Under the pieces are notes generated by a model that saw nothing but the letters and a program-made list of their open reading frames with translations, searched no databases and had not been told where the DNA came from. A program made the translations under genes and the position numbers. 64,000 nt of DNA, from assembly GCA_023079485.1 (NCBI GenBank), contig CM041083.1, positions 150,740,552 through 150,804,551 of the forward strand, read 5' to 3'. The stretch's first letter is position 1. Each line of letters begins with the position of its first letter. Below are positions 21,503 to 34,395 of this stretch, piece by piece. This stretch comes from Archilochus colubris (lineage: Eukaryota > Chordata > Aves > Apodiformes > Trochilidae).

Positions 21503-24500
21503 TGGGCAGTTAACCTTTATGTCTTTAATAATTGATTGCTTTAGTACTTTGTTAATATTATTAGTTTCATTAGTTTATGATCCTTTTTCTTACCTTTGGC
21601 CTTTTATTACATTAGGTCTATAATTTTTCATGGAATTGATTAGTTACAAGAAAGAAGCTGTTATGCTGTAATATTATTCTGCCATTCATGCAAGGGAAAC
21701 ACTTCTAATTTTGTTACAAATCTCTCTTCAGAAGGATAATTGAAATACAGTGATTACTAATTGAATTTGTATAGCTACGCTAGCTCTGCCAAAATGTTAT
21801 GATTTATAGTTTTGGTGCAAAAAAATTGAGTAAAACTAAACTACTTTTATTGCTATTAACTTCTAATGCTGTATCTTAATCTTTCTAGAAATGTGTCATG
21901 ACCTCTAAGTAACTCAAATTATGTTACTTAATCAGGCAGGAACAAAGACAACTTGATGCTATATAACATATGATATTCTAGAGCAGGAAAGAGCAAAAGG
22001 GTCAGGTCAAGCATTCGTACTGTGTTTTGCATGAAAAATAAAAAGTGAATGAAACCCTGAAATGTAGGAAGCATTAGCTAAATCCATTAAGTTTCCCAAA
22101 TAAAATGTAAATCTAAAAATATATTGAGATGTGAATGAAATAAAACTTTCACAGGAAAATGGAAGCAGACAGTCAGATCTCTCTCACACAGGGTTGTGTG
22201 TTCTCAATTTTTTTCCAGTAATCCCGGGGCCTGACTGGTTTAGTTAAAATTTGCCAACTGCCTTTACTGATTTAACATTGCTACTGTCTAAAGTTTCTCC
22301 CAGATTCCAAATGAGCTTGATCCAACACCCACTAAATGGAAATGTTCTCAGAGGTTCTGACTGATACTGGAGCAGTTCCACTGTATCATTTATTAGCGCA
22401 TTTTGTTTGGCATGATTTGAGAAGTCCTTTGGTAAGACTCACACCTTTTTACCTGCATTAGGTTTGCTTTCCCAAATTCTGTCAATTCTAGAGAGCTTTA
22501 TTAAAGACCCAGAGAAACCTAATAGTATAATGTTCTTTAAAAGACATTTGCACTACCAGATGTAAATCTAAGAAAATCTGGTGACAAATAAAATGTCAGA
22601 GCATGCTTTTTCTGTTTGACCTCTTCATCTTCAGTGAACAATTTCCAAACCATCTAACATTTACAAAGTAATCATGCAACTTGCTGGAACAACAGGCTTC
22701 AGACTGCACTTGTGACTCCTCTGCACATTACAGGTCTATTGCTTTAATGGTCATCAAAGAACGGTCATCAGAGTTATATTAGCAAAATTTCATTTCTTTT
22801 ATATGAAGAAACATTTTGACTCTGCTTTTTGTACCCTAAATAACAGATTAAATAAGATGTTTCTTGTAATGTATTTTCCTGGCAAAAAAAAATGTATTAT
22901 GTAAATGTACCCAGTCCAAGGTACTTTGTACTAATGACCAGTAACCATATTTGAAATACGACTGGTTTAATTGCCAAAATTAAGCCAATTTCTTCCATAT
23001 GTCAGCAAAGGTAGCTGCTCCAATGAAGTCAGATTCTGTGCGTACTATGTTTAGAGCCTGGTCTATAAAATTTAATTTAGAGTAATTTCTATACCATTAC
23101 TAGGGAAAAAGCCTTTAATGTAAATATTAAAGTATTTGGTTGGTGGCCATTATGGTGCACTGTAGCTGTCAGCATGTGCCATGGTTAGGGGAAACACTTT
23201 CAAGTTCATACTTGTAGAGTAATGTGCTTCATTCAGGGAGCTTAAGCACCAAGTCAACTTATTTGACCTAAAATGCTTTTTATCAAGCTTTCCTTTTCCA
23301 TTCAGATTCAAGGACTCGTTAAACATTTCTGGATGTGGAAAACATGTGCTCTCATGTGAAACTTCCTTTTCTTAAATTTAAGTTTTATCTTGTGGGGTTT
23401 ACTGATGCAATTTAGCATGAACTGATTCTAAAGTGAATGTGGATAGCAGGCAAGATAAACTATGACTTCATCTGCCCTAGCTTTGCTTTTGTGACACTTC
23501 ACTGACTTTTGTAGACTCACTTCTTGCCCATTAAATGAGGTCAAAATCAGAGTAATATATATTTAATTTGCTAATATTCAAGGAATTTTTTCACAAACTA
23601 TTAGACTCATTTACATAGTATGAAAGGTTGAAAATATCCAGTCCTAGACTTCTGGGTTTCCTTTTTTTCTTTTTCTAATCTCTATAAAGATATGGAATAG
23701 AGATGATTTTTTAAAATGAATGTCACAAATGTTCCGGTTTATCTATGTAGCACTTTCTAGCAAGATTGCTTACACTAAAATCTTAGTGTTTGCTAAAAAA
23801 ACATGTAAGAAAATAACAACAATGGAACTCTGTTTTGAAGAAATGATATAAAAATTCTGCTGTTAATTGGAAAAATTATATTTACTTTCATCTGGTTAAA
23901 AATGGATCACTCTTAGGAGCTATTAGGAGATGCTAAACCCATATTTGCTACAGTGACTCAGGAACAAGGCAGCTGCTGTCATTGGGAGTTGATGGGCAAG
24001 GACAGGCAAAATGAGAAGATGCTGGAGGAAGCTGGGCTTCTCCACATGAGAAATTTATCTATTATGATTGGGGAGGAGGCTGTAGGGAGGTAGGGAAGGG
24101 TGACTCTTGTGTGTTTGAAAAGTTCCCTCTCAAAATCACATACTGCTTTGTTTGAAGATGCAATTTTCAGTCACTCTTTTAATTAGCTGTTGATCCCTAG
24201 GGGAAAGGGCTTATAGGTGTCTGCACAGTTGGACCACTTAACACAGATGGTGAATGGGATTGGAAACGTAGCCAAAAAGCTTTAGGACTGCAGAATTACA
24301 TATGCGGGCTTGTAGATAATCAAACAGCCCTGTAATTTTTGGGCCAGAGCAGCAGATCCAAAGGTCATTAACTTTATCTAGGTGTTGCCACAAACACAAA
24401 GAAACTGCAAGCAGAGCCCCAACATGAGTCACATCTGTAGCAGTACAGTTATGTTCATGTTGTAAGCTTTTTCTAAAAAAAAAAAAAAACCCATTTAGAA

Positions 24501-25091
24501 TAAAATTAGATTTAACTCAAGACTATTTCTAAACTTTTGTTGCCTTTGCTTACAATTTAACTTACGTCAGCATTTTTATATAGCACACACATAGTGTGAA
24601 CAGGTACTCATCTGTTCATAAGAGTACCTCAGTATGTTCTGTGACAGCATCTTTAGATCAGTATATGCAGCTGATGCTAGTGATCATATTTTGTTGGAAG
24701 ATTATGCATACACATCAAAGATGATGATAGAGGCTTTTAATAAGATGGATGCAGTTCCCTTTTTGAGCTGATATTTTTTAAAGACAATTTCTTTTTCCCA
24801 TAGTGTTTCAGATATCTTAGAAAATAGGTCATTTAGTTTTAGTTACTACCTGAGTGAGCTCAGCTAAATCGTTCTCACCTTGTAAAGATGAAAAGGCTTT
24901 ATTATATGTACTAGTTACAGCACCTGTTGCTTAGTATTGTTTAAAATGCTGACAGAGTGGCCTCCCATCATGTTGCAAAGAATTGCTGGTGTCCTAGATG
25001 CATTTGCAACTGGGAAAGAACCAAAAGAAGGTTAGATTTACTCATTGTGTTGGGGTTCTAGTCAATGATATTGCTTCTTTTTCTATTTTAG

Positions 25092-25145
25092 AATGTCAAG
25101 AGATAGTGAGATATCAATGAAGTCAAGTGTGCCTACAAGCTACAG
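25092..25145 (+). CDS. Candidate exon with GC-AG donor, gene unknown (weak)
   Basis: A strong pyrimidine-rich acceptor (CTTCTTTTTCTATTTTAG) precedes 54 nt ending CAG, then GCAAGT, which is the consensus of the rare GC donor class. Only one frame is open. It starts with ATG at 25093 and reads M-S-R-D-S-E-I-S-M-K and onward for 17 codons plus two bases. The phase (2 to 2) differs from that of the upstream candidates. No family is recognised. A pseudo-exon is quite possible. Confidence 0.2.
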
Positions 25146-25736
25146 GCAAGTGTCCCTTTTGGACTATGTTCAACAGCTTTTCTGGTGTTCCTAAATGCCA
25201 GGAGGCTAATAAAGTCCTAAAGATTTCTAGAAGAGTTTATAAATCTTAGGAAATGGGGTTTTTGGAAAAAAATAAGATACATGCATAAAAACCAAATAAA
25301 ATATCTGAGCTGACTTTGTATCAAAAGCTTTCTAAAAAAGACACCTCAAACAATTTAATAATGAAATCAGAAAGGTCAAAGGCTATCCTGTAATGGCATT
25401 ATAAGTCTTCTGTGGTAATTTTTGACATATTGTACAAATCTTCTCTGCTGTGCTGTGCACATACACATATGTTCAGTAACATCTGGAATAAAGCAGCTTT
25501 TCCTAGCAGCGTATTAGCCAGGGGATTTCTGAGAGATCACAGTTTTGCTTCTGACTAAGTTAATAATTTCTGCTTTCCAAAGGTGGAAACAAGGAAGGAT
25601 ATTTAGTGTTCACTAATCATTAAGTAGAACAGTCCATTACTGGAATATCCAACTATCAATGCTGGTAGAAAGAAGTCCCACCGTTGGAACTAGTATTCAT
25701 GTACAGATATGTATTTATGATTCTGTGTTCTTGTGA

Positions 25737-25850
25737 TTCACAGAATCACAGAAAATTTAGGTTGGAAGAGACCTCCAAGATCATCCAGTACAGATTCTAC
25801 CTACAGAAGGGGATCAGAAGCTCTGAGCTGATACAGATACCTTTGATTGT
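25737..25850 (-). mobile_element. CR1 LINE 3' end fragment, decayed (antisense)
   Basis: Starts with the antisense octamer remnant CACAGAATCACAGAA, then the antisense of the CR1 3' UTR (GGTTGGAAGAGACCTCCAAG, ATCATCCAGT). Similarity fades after about 60 bp. Confidence 0.8.
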
Positions 25851-28010
25851 TTTCAGACACTTTTCTGCCTTGAGTGATGGGACCTTCTGTACGAAAATCT
25901 CTTTGAGAGTGTTTGATAAAACACACTTAAATCACCATCAAGATATTCAGGCAGGAGAGAAACTCCACCAAGTCTCACATTCTTCTGTGCACTGAAGTAT
26001 TTACTATCCTGAGGGACATTACTGGTCACAGTATTGGCTTTTTTGGTCACAGCAGGTTTTCCTGATAATAATAGATTTTTCTATCATATCACTCTCTAAC
26101 AAGCACTGAAGGGCAGCTAAACTGTGGTAACTTAAGATGAGATCCCTGTTGTCCTGGCTGTTTTATTGCTTGTGACAGGTAGTTATCTGATAGAAGTGTG
26201 TTCAGCTGGAAACGCATTTCTCGGGTGACTGAATCCTTTCCTGTTGTCCTGTACTTCCCCAGCCCTGATTAAGATGGTGTTGTAATATACCATCAACTCC
26301 ATTTACCCTTCAAACCACAAACTCACAGCCATTCAAAACCCTCTATTATAAATCTATAAATCCATACAGTAGGAGAGAGCAGAAGCCACAAGCTATAATG
26401 AGCCACAAGGGAGCTCAAGGTCATCACCCGAGTCTGAGTGGCCTCCAATTTGAGAGATTTTCCTAGCTGACAAATGGATTCGGAAAAATGCATCCCCTAG
26501 AGAAGACAAGAAAGGAGATGAGCTCTTATGGTCTGATATAATCTTCTTTCCTTAGTCTGTTAACCTTAAAATTGGAAATAAGGTAAGGTGTTTTCAGAAC
26601 ATACTGGCTGTAAAAGGACACGGGGCTGCTGGCAAACAGCTGAGCTCCCCCAGCTGGGAGCCAGTCAGCAAAGAACTAGAATGGAAACTGTATTGCTTGA
26701 TGGACTGGGAATTAATGAAATAGTAATGTCATGTTCCAATTAAACCTAGTCCTTTGCATTCTGTCTAGGTACCCATATGCCCGAGACAACAAATTCAAGA
26801 AAACCAGAAGAGCTGATTGTCTTAGTAGAAATAAATAAAAGTATAAATAGAAAAATGTCAGCACTATGTTCCAGCTGAAAAAGGAGTAGAAAAGGTGTAC
26901 GAAGCAAGTTTTACATAATGACTTCTCAAAGGAGCAGTGGTTGGAGCCTTAAAGCAGCTGCTGGAGCAAACTCTTTAGCTGCTCTGACTCTCCAAACAGA
27001 TTAGCCTGCCTTTGAGACCAGATGAACAGGTCCAGTTTGCTGCATTCTTTTTATATGTTTTAATGCTAATGCATTCATATTTTCCTCCAGGAAATGTTTA
27101 CCCCCCCCTTCATTATCTCTGCCAGCCTAAAGTTTTAAGAACTTTTTTTTTTTTTTTCCTTGAAAAAAAAAGCTTATGTCAGCTCGGGCAATGGAGAGTG
27201 TGACTTTCAGGAATATCCAGTTCAAGACTGCCTTCAGCTGCTTTCTGCAGCCATGTCCTTCTGACTCTGTAATAAAATACCACTAAAATGGCCTGCAATC
27301 AGCACTGGGAAAAAAAAAGGGATCACCAGTGCAGAAAAACAGTGTCATGCTTCAAAGTCTGACAGCATACCTAAATCTGGATGCCAAATAGCAAAGGTCA
27401 AGTCCCACGGAAACTAACAGCAAACCTTCCCATAATTTCAGTGTGGGAGGAACATGGAGATGCACCTGAGCTTTCATATTCCCTGAGGAAGAAGAGTTCA
27501 GAGGTGTAGAAAAGGTGACCATCAGATAAAGTGCACTATTTAGATCCTGAAAAATAAGAGCAGCAAATTTACAGAGCATGTTGAGGTAGGGCTTCTGGGA
27601 GTTCCTTCCTACTTACCACTCATTTTTGGGAATAGGTCACTTTGGACCTGATTTTGAAAGTATTACCTTTATTTAGTCAGCCAGCTGAGGACCCTGGTTT
27701 ATGCAGTATTTATACATACCAATAGAACTATGCCTGTGTGAATATCTTCTGCCTTAACAGAGATCTTAGTCAGATGAACAAACAGGAGTTTAATGTGGCT
27801 TAGGATCAGGACCCTGTTTTCACAGCTGTTGAGCAGTTGTTATACCTATTCTGATTCACAAAGTATTGAGAATTACAGCTTTTTTTCAGCACTCTGATTT
27901 TTTTTACATGAAGCATTATCTGTTCATCAGAATATTAACATACCTCTCTGTACTTCGGATTTATCATAGGGGCTGGAAGGCACAAGCATTCTGATGAAAT
28001 TAATTTCAGA
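25851..28010. other. Non-coding sequence
   Basis: No gene or repeat family is recognised. It contains poly-T and C runs near 27100-27170. Confidence 0.5.
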
Positions 28011-28412
28011 GAACCATGAAATTCTAAAATGGTTCAGATCAGAAGGTACCTTGAAGATCACTTAGTTTCAAACCCCCTGCATGGGCAAGGACACTTCCCA
28101 CTAGACTAGGCTGGTGAAAGTTCCATTCAACCTGGCCTTGAACTCTGCCAGAGATGGGGCATCCACAGCTTTCCTGGGCAACCTGTGTCAGGGTCTCACC
28201 ACCCTCATAGTTTCCTCCTAATGTCTAGCTTAAAAGTACCCTTTTCCAGTTTAAAGCCATTACACCTTTTCTTAGAAGCACTCAGCCTTATAAAAAGTCC
28301 CTTCTCACCTTTCCTGAAGGCCACCTTCATGTACAGTCTGGTCACTATAAGGTCACCCTCCTCCTCCTCTCCAGGCTGAAAACATCCAGCTCTCTCAGCC
28401 TGCCTTCATAGG
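28011..28412 (-). mobile_element. CR1 LINE 3' end (antisense)
   Basis: About 400 bp of antisense CR1. It begins with a decayed tail (ACCATGAAATTCTAAAATGG) and continues through the antisense ORF2 C-terminal tail (CATGGGCAAGGACACTTCCC, AACCTGGCCTTGAACTC) to the region antisense to the F-S-L-E-K motif (CTCCAGGCTGAAAACATCCA). It has many point changes, so it is of moderate age. Confidence 0.93.
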
Positions 28413-31400
28413 CTTTATTTTTCATTTAGTTGAATTCATCCAGCCTTATAGAGGCCACTGCAATTTCTGCTGTGTGGCAGTTTTCAGAATGAAGAATAAA
28501 GGGGAAAAGTTAAAAAAAAAAAAAAGGCCAATAAAAATGCTAGAATTGAAGTGCAATTCCAACAAAAATAGCAAAAAGCATTGCTTCCAAGAAGGAATTA
28601 CACAGTTGAGATACAGAAGGGACAGAACATTCATAGTCAGAGATACATTGAGTATTATATCAGAAGAGCATAAAGATTTATAGTATCCTAAACATCCCAC
28701 TACACATTCTGATTTTGATGGGGACAATTAAGCACTACAGCAGGTGAAGACTTCCATCAGTACATGTGTTAATCTGGTCCTTGGGATGTCTGAGGAATTC
28801 CTGTGGAGACAGCTACACAAATGCTCAAACTCACAGAGAACAATTATGAAGTGCTAAAATGGATGTTAAAGGTTTCTGAAGTTGCCTGGTATCACATAAT
28901 AAAGTTGAAACAGAGAATTTATACAGTACTTTGAGAGAATATTGGCTTTCCTAATCACAGATGCAGACAGGGAAATTTCTAGCTGGATGATTAACAGAAT
29001 TTCAATGACAGCAAAAAGCAGAAGAGACAGAGTGCTCCATGAATGGAGAGATGACTTTTTATCTGATTCATAATTAAGAAAAAATATTTCACTCTTAGTT
29101 TATACAAAGTTATTTAACTTACAGAAGAAAGAACCCCTGGCTGTCTGTACAAGAATTAAGTCTTTTGCTCAGAACATTAAGGTGTGCCCATAAATATGTA
29201 TTGAATCTGTGTGCATTTGTGCTCAGTGTCCATACTTACATGATATAGCAAACAATATACAATAATCTGTTCAATTATTATGAGTTTATCAATGGAGGAT
29301 TCAGGAGTATATTGTAAACTGATCTTAAACAGGTAAGTATAAAACTTGCTAGACACATCAATTCAGCATGTATTCCTTTATCAGATCAATATTTACAGGA
29401 AAAAATGAATATTTTAGAGAGAATTCATGTTTTATCAGAAATACCTTCTCTCTCCTTTCAGTCAGAAGCTAGAGTGCCATTTTCAGCTTACCAGTGTATG
29501 AATCAAAGGCAGAAAAGAATACATTATTTAAAAATCCAAGTCTTATCAATACAAACGAAAGTGGTATTTTTCTATAAGTGAAAAATACAGCAATTCTAGA
29601 ATATAATGGTTGTATAATTCTCAAATATTGTATATGTCTATCTTTTGGCGATCAGAATCTTTCTTGAATGGTTACAAACTGAGGAAGCATGGATCCAAAG
29701 CTGGATGGAAGCAACCATCTTAAAATAATTGCAGTGAAACAACTCTAGCATTGAAGATACCTTCCCCTACATTGTCAGTCTGTACCACAAAGGCACTATC
29801 TTGGATGCCTTAGTTGGAATTAATATACATGTATGAGTCTACAAAGTACATGTGTTAATGTAAATAAGTGCCTGTGACTAAACTGCTGCCTTTAACACAG
29901 ATTTCAGGTGGGACTGAGCTCTTCTTCTTCTTTCAGATCTGTAAGCATTGGGTACCAGGTGTGAGTTACACAACTTGGATTTCTTTCATGATTGATGACA
30001 GGAAGAAATAAATGCTTCCTAAAAGGGATTCACCTGACCTACTTCAGACCTCTGTCTCGAGAAGAATTTAACAGCCCTCTGAAGTTATCTGTGTATATCT
30101 CCATTGACTGGAAAGACAAATTACTACTTGGAACATAATGATCTGCCTGTGAGAGCAATAGGTTATAAAGGATGATTCCTTTCTTTTACAACAATCAGTT
30201 CGTACTAAAGATCTCAAGCAGTGCTTCAGGGCTTCCTTCCATTCTTTGGGGCTGATTCCCAAAACATGTGCAAATGCAACCTGCTGTGAAATAGCTAATT
30301 AGTAATACAGGCATCTGACAACAGTGCATCTCAGTGATCCAATATTTTGTAATGGATCCCCAGAGAAAGAGCATTGCCCTGACTGACAATGACAATTCTT
30401 TTTTTTAATTTTTTTTTTTTTTTAAATATCCTAAAGTAATTTTGCACCTCATTTTTGATTACTAAGTGGTTGGGTTTGTACAGCTTACTTTGCATACAGA
30501 GAGGCTTCTCTAACTTCATGGCTGAGGTCTTGTGTTGCAGTGAACAGCCCAGTAAGCATGGCAAGTGCTGAGAGAACCTGGTCAAGGAGACTCTTTGATG
30601 TGCAGCTGCCTCGCTACTCATAAGCATTATGAGATGGACAACTTGCAGACTGGGTTTGGGAGTCTCTGTGCAGTCACAACCTTGCTAAACCTACCTAGAT
30701 CAGATGATTTTTCTCTCTGGCAACAGCTGACTTTCTGTGGAGTACGAATGCTTGCAAGGAACTCCATTCATGTGAAATCATTCCTTGACCTTTTACTTCT
30801 GTGCAGCGTTACTGGAAAAAAAGAGGCTAAGCTATGCAAAGGCCCATGAGGTTAGAGGAACAGACATGTTGAAACTGCAGATTACCAGTGTTTTATGTTT
30901 CTCTGTTGATTTCAGACAAGAAAAATAGAAACCCAATACTATACATGAGTAAAGATGTTACCATCATTTCCCTTTTTAAAAAATAACTATAATGATAACT
31001 CTAGAACAGGATTCATGACTTGGAATTTGGCATTGCACTGAAGTGCAAATACAGTTTATTTAAATTGCCAATAATAGCTATTTTTGGCTTCTCCAAAGTG
31101 AACGTTTTAATGTAAAGTTAAATTACTACTCACAGCCGCAAAAAGAAACTCTTTATTATTTGAGCTCTTAAAGCCTTACTATAAATTGCTAGAGGTGAAT
31201 TGTACACTAACACTATAAAAATAAAATGGAAAACCTCCTAAGTGCTGCAATTCAGAAAATATATACACTGTTATCACAGATCATAAATGCAACTACAGAT
31301 AATTTTAAACATATGGTAAGCTTCTCCTTAAGTACTTACATTTTAGAGAGCATAACTCTGCTTTAAATCTTATTGTAGGCATAGAATAATTTTGCTTTGA

Positions 31401-31908
31401 ACATTTGTGCAGGTAAACCTCATGCTGCTCATAATGATATTTATTGAAGCTGGATTGGTTTACAATTTGCAACTCGTTAATTCAGGATGTAATTCCAAAT
31501 AAACAAAGAGTTTCTTGTGTAGCTATTCAACTCAACTGCAACACATGTATGCAAAACATCAGCTATCAACAGTTCTTTCATTAGGAGCAAAACTGATGAG
31601 GTCCAGTGTGTCTGTCAGTTACTTTCTGGCATTTCTCTGTATACCAGTGTGTCTTCTGCTCTGCTCCATACCTCCAGCCTCTTCTTTTCCCACCACTACC
31701 TGTCAACTGAATTTAGTTGAAATTGGTCAATGGATTTGCCATCTGGTTACTTCTGAGGGCTGATCCTGACCTGATAATATCACAGTAAGGACCCTCAAGG
31801 GAGTAAGTCATCACTCATTTAAGCCAATGTTCACGCTTTTTAAAATTATATAAGGAAAATAATGTAGAAAGTCACAATCAGATAATTGTGACAGAATGGC
31901 AAAATGGC
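28413..31908. other. AT-rich non-coding sequence
   Basis: No gene or recognised repeat. A small acceptor/donor pair near 29937-29958 encloses only 22 nt and was not called as a gene. Confidence 0.5.
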
Positions 31909-32220
31909 AGAACCATAGAACAGCCCAGGTTAGAAGTGACCTCCAAAGATCATCTGGTCCAACTTGCCATGGGAAAGAGAACCTATATGGGATTTTCTAA
32001 CACCATCTTCAAATGTATCTTGAAAACCTCCAACACTGGAGACTCTACCAGATCCTTGATTAGGTTGTTCCAGTGACTGATTGTTCTCAGTGTAAATTTT
32101 TTTTTTCTTTTATCAAGATAAAAACTGTCTGAATGCAACTTGTACTCACTGTCCTTTGTTTTCTCCATGTGGCTCCTCATGAGAATCTCTGTCCTCTCTG
32201 AGGAAAAGACCTTGGGGTAG
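31909..32220 (-). mobile_element. CR1 LINE 3' end fragment (antisense)
   Basis: Antisense CR1 of about 310 bp, with a decayed tail (CAGAACCATAGAACAGCCC) and the antisense of the ORF2 C-terminal tail. The minus strand is open at 31983-32180 and still shows F-T-L-R-T-I-S-H-W-N-N-L in place of the usual F-F-T-E-R...H-W-N motif. It is old and diverged. Confidence 0.88.
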
Positions 32221-33224
32221 TTTTTTTTTAAAAGTTATTTTTAAGGTTTTAACATGTATTATTAATTATTATTAATTTAGTGCATAGTTTTTTATCTGAT
32301 TGCAACTTGAAGGGAAAGCTCCCCTTGGATCAGATTTCTGAAAGGCATTTATCCAAATGAGTGAGCAAGCTACAAATGCTATATCCTGATTTTCAGTTGT
32401 CTCTTTGAGAGCCAAGTAAAATGCTCATGGTCACTGAAACATGGGAGCCCTTTAATTCCTTATGTGATAAAGCTGTCTATTTTTTCAATGTCTGTTGCCT
32501 CTTGTCTTGCACACATGTGGACCTAAAGGCTAACATGAGTTCTTAATTTTAATATATCTTTTATTTTGAAGGTGGATTTTCTTAAGCCACCTCATTATGT
32601 TCTAGAGGTCCCCAAATATTCCTTAATTTATCTTTTTTTTTTCCAGGTCAGCAGGCCTCTTCTTATGTTCAGTGACATTAGACTATGAAGGGGTCTTGTC
32701 AGTTTTGAACCTGATCAGGTATCAGGCTTCAGACCATTCAGTCTTTGCACAAACATAATTTGATTGCAAACTGAATAAGAGAAACCAAAACCCCAACTGA
32801 ATGGAAACAGAAGGAGAAAATTGGGGACTATGAGTAATAAGAGTAATATGAGTAATAATTGGCTACTATTCTCTAAAGACATTTGATCGAGGAAACACTG
32901 GTGAAGGCAGGAAGGGATAAATCATACAGTCCACCAACAGAAGGTAGTACTTTGAAAGGAAAAATGATGATATTAATTTCTTTTAAAATATTTTTTTATT
33001 AGGAGAATATACACAAGTGGACTACAAAGGCAGAGAGCTTGTGAAGTGAGAAAAAAAGGAGGAAGAGTGCAGTGAGAAGAGTTGAAGAGAAATTCAGGTA
33101 AACACATAGTGCAGGATGCTGATTAAAAAACACCTTTTCAGCATAAAATATCAAGGACCCTGTCATATATCCTGAGTGTCAGTTTTGTATCTCTAGTACA
33201 TGAAACAGTTCAGATTTTCTGTCA
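32221..33224. other. AT-rich non-coding sequence
   Basis: Includes a long T-rich tract ending CCAG at 32646 and a weak exon-like segment 32647-32718 (72 nt, one open frame, phase 2 to 2, donor GTATCA). Also a GAGTAATA micro-repeat at about 32831-32858. Confidence 0.45.
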
Positions 33225-33660
33225 CTGGGTCCAGAGGAGGGCAATGAATATGATCAGAATTTTGGAAGACCTCTCCTATGAATAAGAGCTGAGGCTGTTC
33301 AGCCTGAAGAAGAGAAGGCTCTGGGAAGACATTTCAGTATATGAAGGAGGCTTATAAGACACGTAGAGAAACACCTTTTACCAAGGCCTGTAATGAGAGC
33401 ACAATGGGAAATGGTTTTACACTGAAAGAGGGTAGGTTTAGATTGGATACAAGAAAGAAAATTTTAACAAAGAAGGTAATAACACAGGTTGCCCAGAGAA
33501 GTTGTGAATACTTCCTCTCTGAAAGTGTTCAAAGACAGGTTTGATGGAACTTTGAGTAACCTGGTCTAATGGGAGCTGTCCTTGCACAAGGCAGGGGGGG
33601 TTGGAGCTAGACGATCTTTAATGTCCCTTCTGACCCCAGAAATTGGTTCTGTGATTCCAT
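33225..33660 (+). mobile_element. CR1 LINE 3' end (sense)
   Basis: Sense CR1 from the GGGTCCAGAGGAGGGCAA region through the ORF2 C-terminal tail (open at 33341-33544; F-R-L-D-T-R-K-K-I-L-T-K-K-V) to the 3' UTR (GTTGGAGCTAGACGATCTTT) and a decayed tail (GTTCTGTGATTCCAT). It is moderately old. Confidence 0.93.
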
Positions 33661-33908
33661 TAGCATTCAGCCAGGACAAGCTGTTACAAGGCATTTGAGC
33701 AGGAGACTGCTAACATGATGTGGATGTCACAACACTGTGTTTTTCCTTTATGATCATCAGTCACCCACTCTCTTCACACTATCATGCTCTTTAGTCCTCT
33801 TGTTTTCCTTTCCAGCTTTTGTGGTAGTGCTAAGTGCAATGGATGAACTAAGCTGACATGGCCAACTTTAGCAAAGTACTCTGTATCTATGAAATAGCAA
33901 TAACTATA

Positions 33909-34395
33909 TAGAATCACAGAACCGTCTGGGTTGGAGAAGACCTTCAAGTCCAACTTGCACACTCTCAAGTCCATCATTAAGCCATCTAATGATGTGACAT
34001 CTATATGTGTTATAAAGATCCTCAGGGACAGTGACTCAAGCACTGCTTGGGGCAGCCTGTTCCAGTGCCTGACAACCCTTTCAGTGAAGAATTTTTTCCT
34101 AATACTCAATCTAACCCCCCCCTAGCACAACCTGAGGCCATTTCCTCTTGTTCTGTCACTTGTTACAAGGGAGAAAAGAGCAACATCCCCCTTCTCTACA
34201 ACTTGCTTTCAGGTTTGTAGAGAGCTATAAGGCCTCCCCTCAGCCTCCTTTTCTCTAAGGTGAACAACCCCAGTTCCTTCATATGCTCCTTGTAAGACCT
34301 GTGCTGTAGACCCTTTACCAGCCTTGTTGCCCTTTTCTGGACACTTTCCCCCACCTCAATATCCTTCTTGTAGTGAGGCTGCCCAAACTGATCCT
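33909..34395 (-). mobile_element. CR1 LINE 3' end (antisense)
   Basis: Antisense CR1 of about 490 bp, from the tail remnant (ATAGAATCACAGAACCG) through the antisense of the F-F-T-E-R-V...H-W-N-R-L-P motif (minus frame 33774-34109) to the antisense of the upstream ORF2 tail (CAGCCTCCTTTTCTCTAAGG). Together with the sense copy at 33225-33660 it forms a tail-to-tail pair with about 250 bp between. Confidence 0.94.

Larger units (their letters stand above)
20815..25736. other. AT-rich non-coding sequence
   Basis: No gene or recognised transposon. It contains the 17-bp tandem duplication at 21469-21502 and a weak exon candidate at 25092-25145. Confidence 0.55.

Noticed and set aside
29937..29958. 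22-nt segment between a strong acceptor and GTGTGAGT
   Set aside because: Too short and not a multiple of three. No supporting neighbour.
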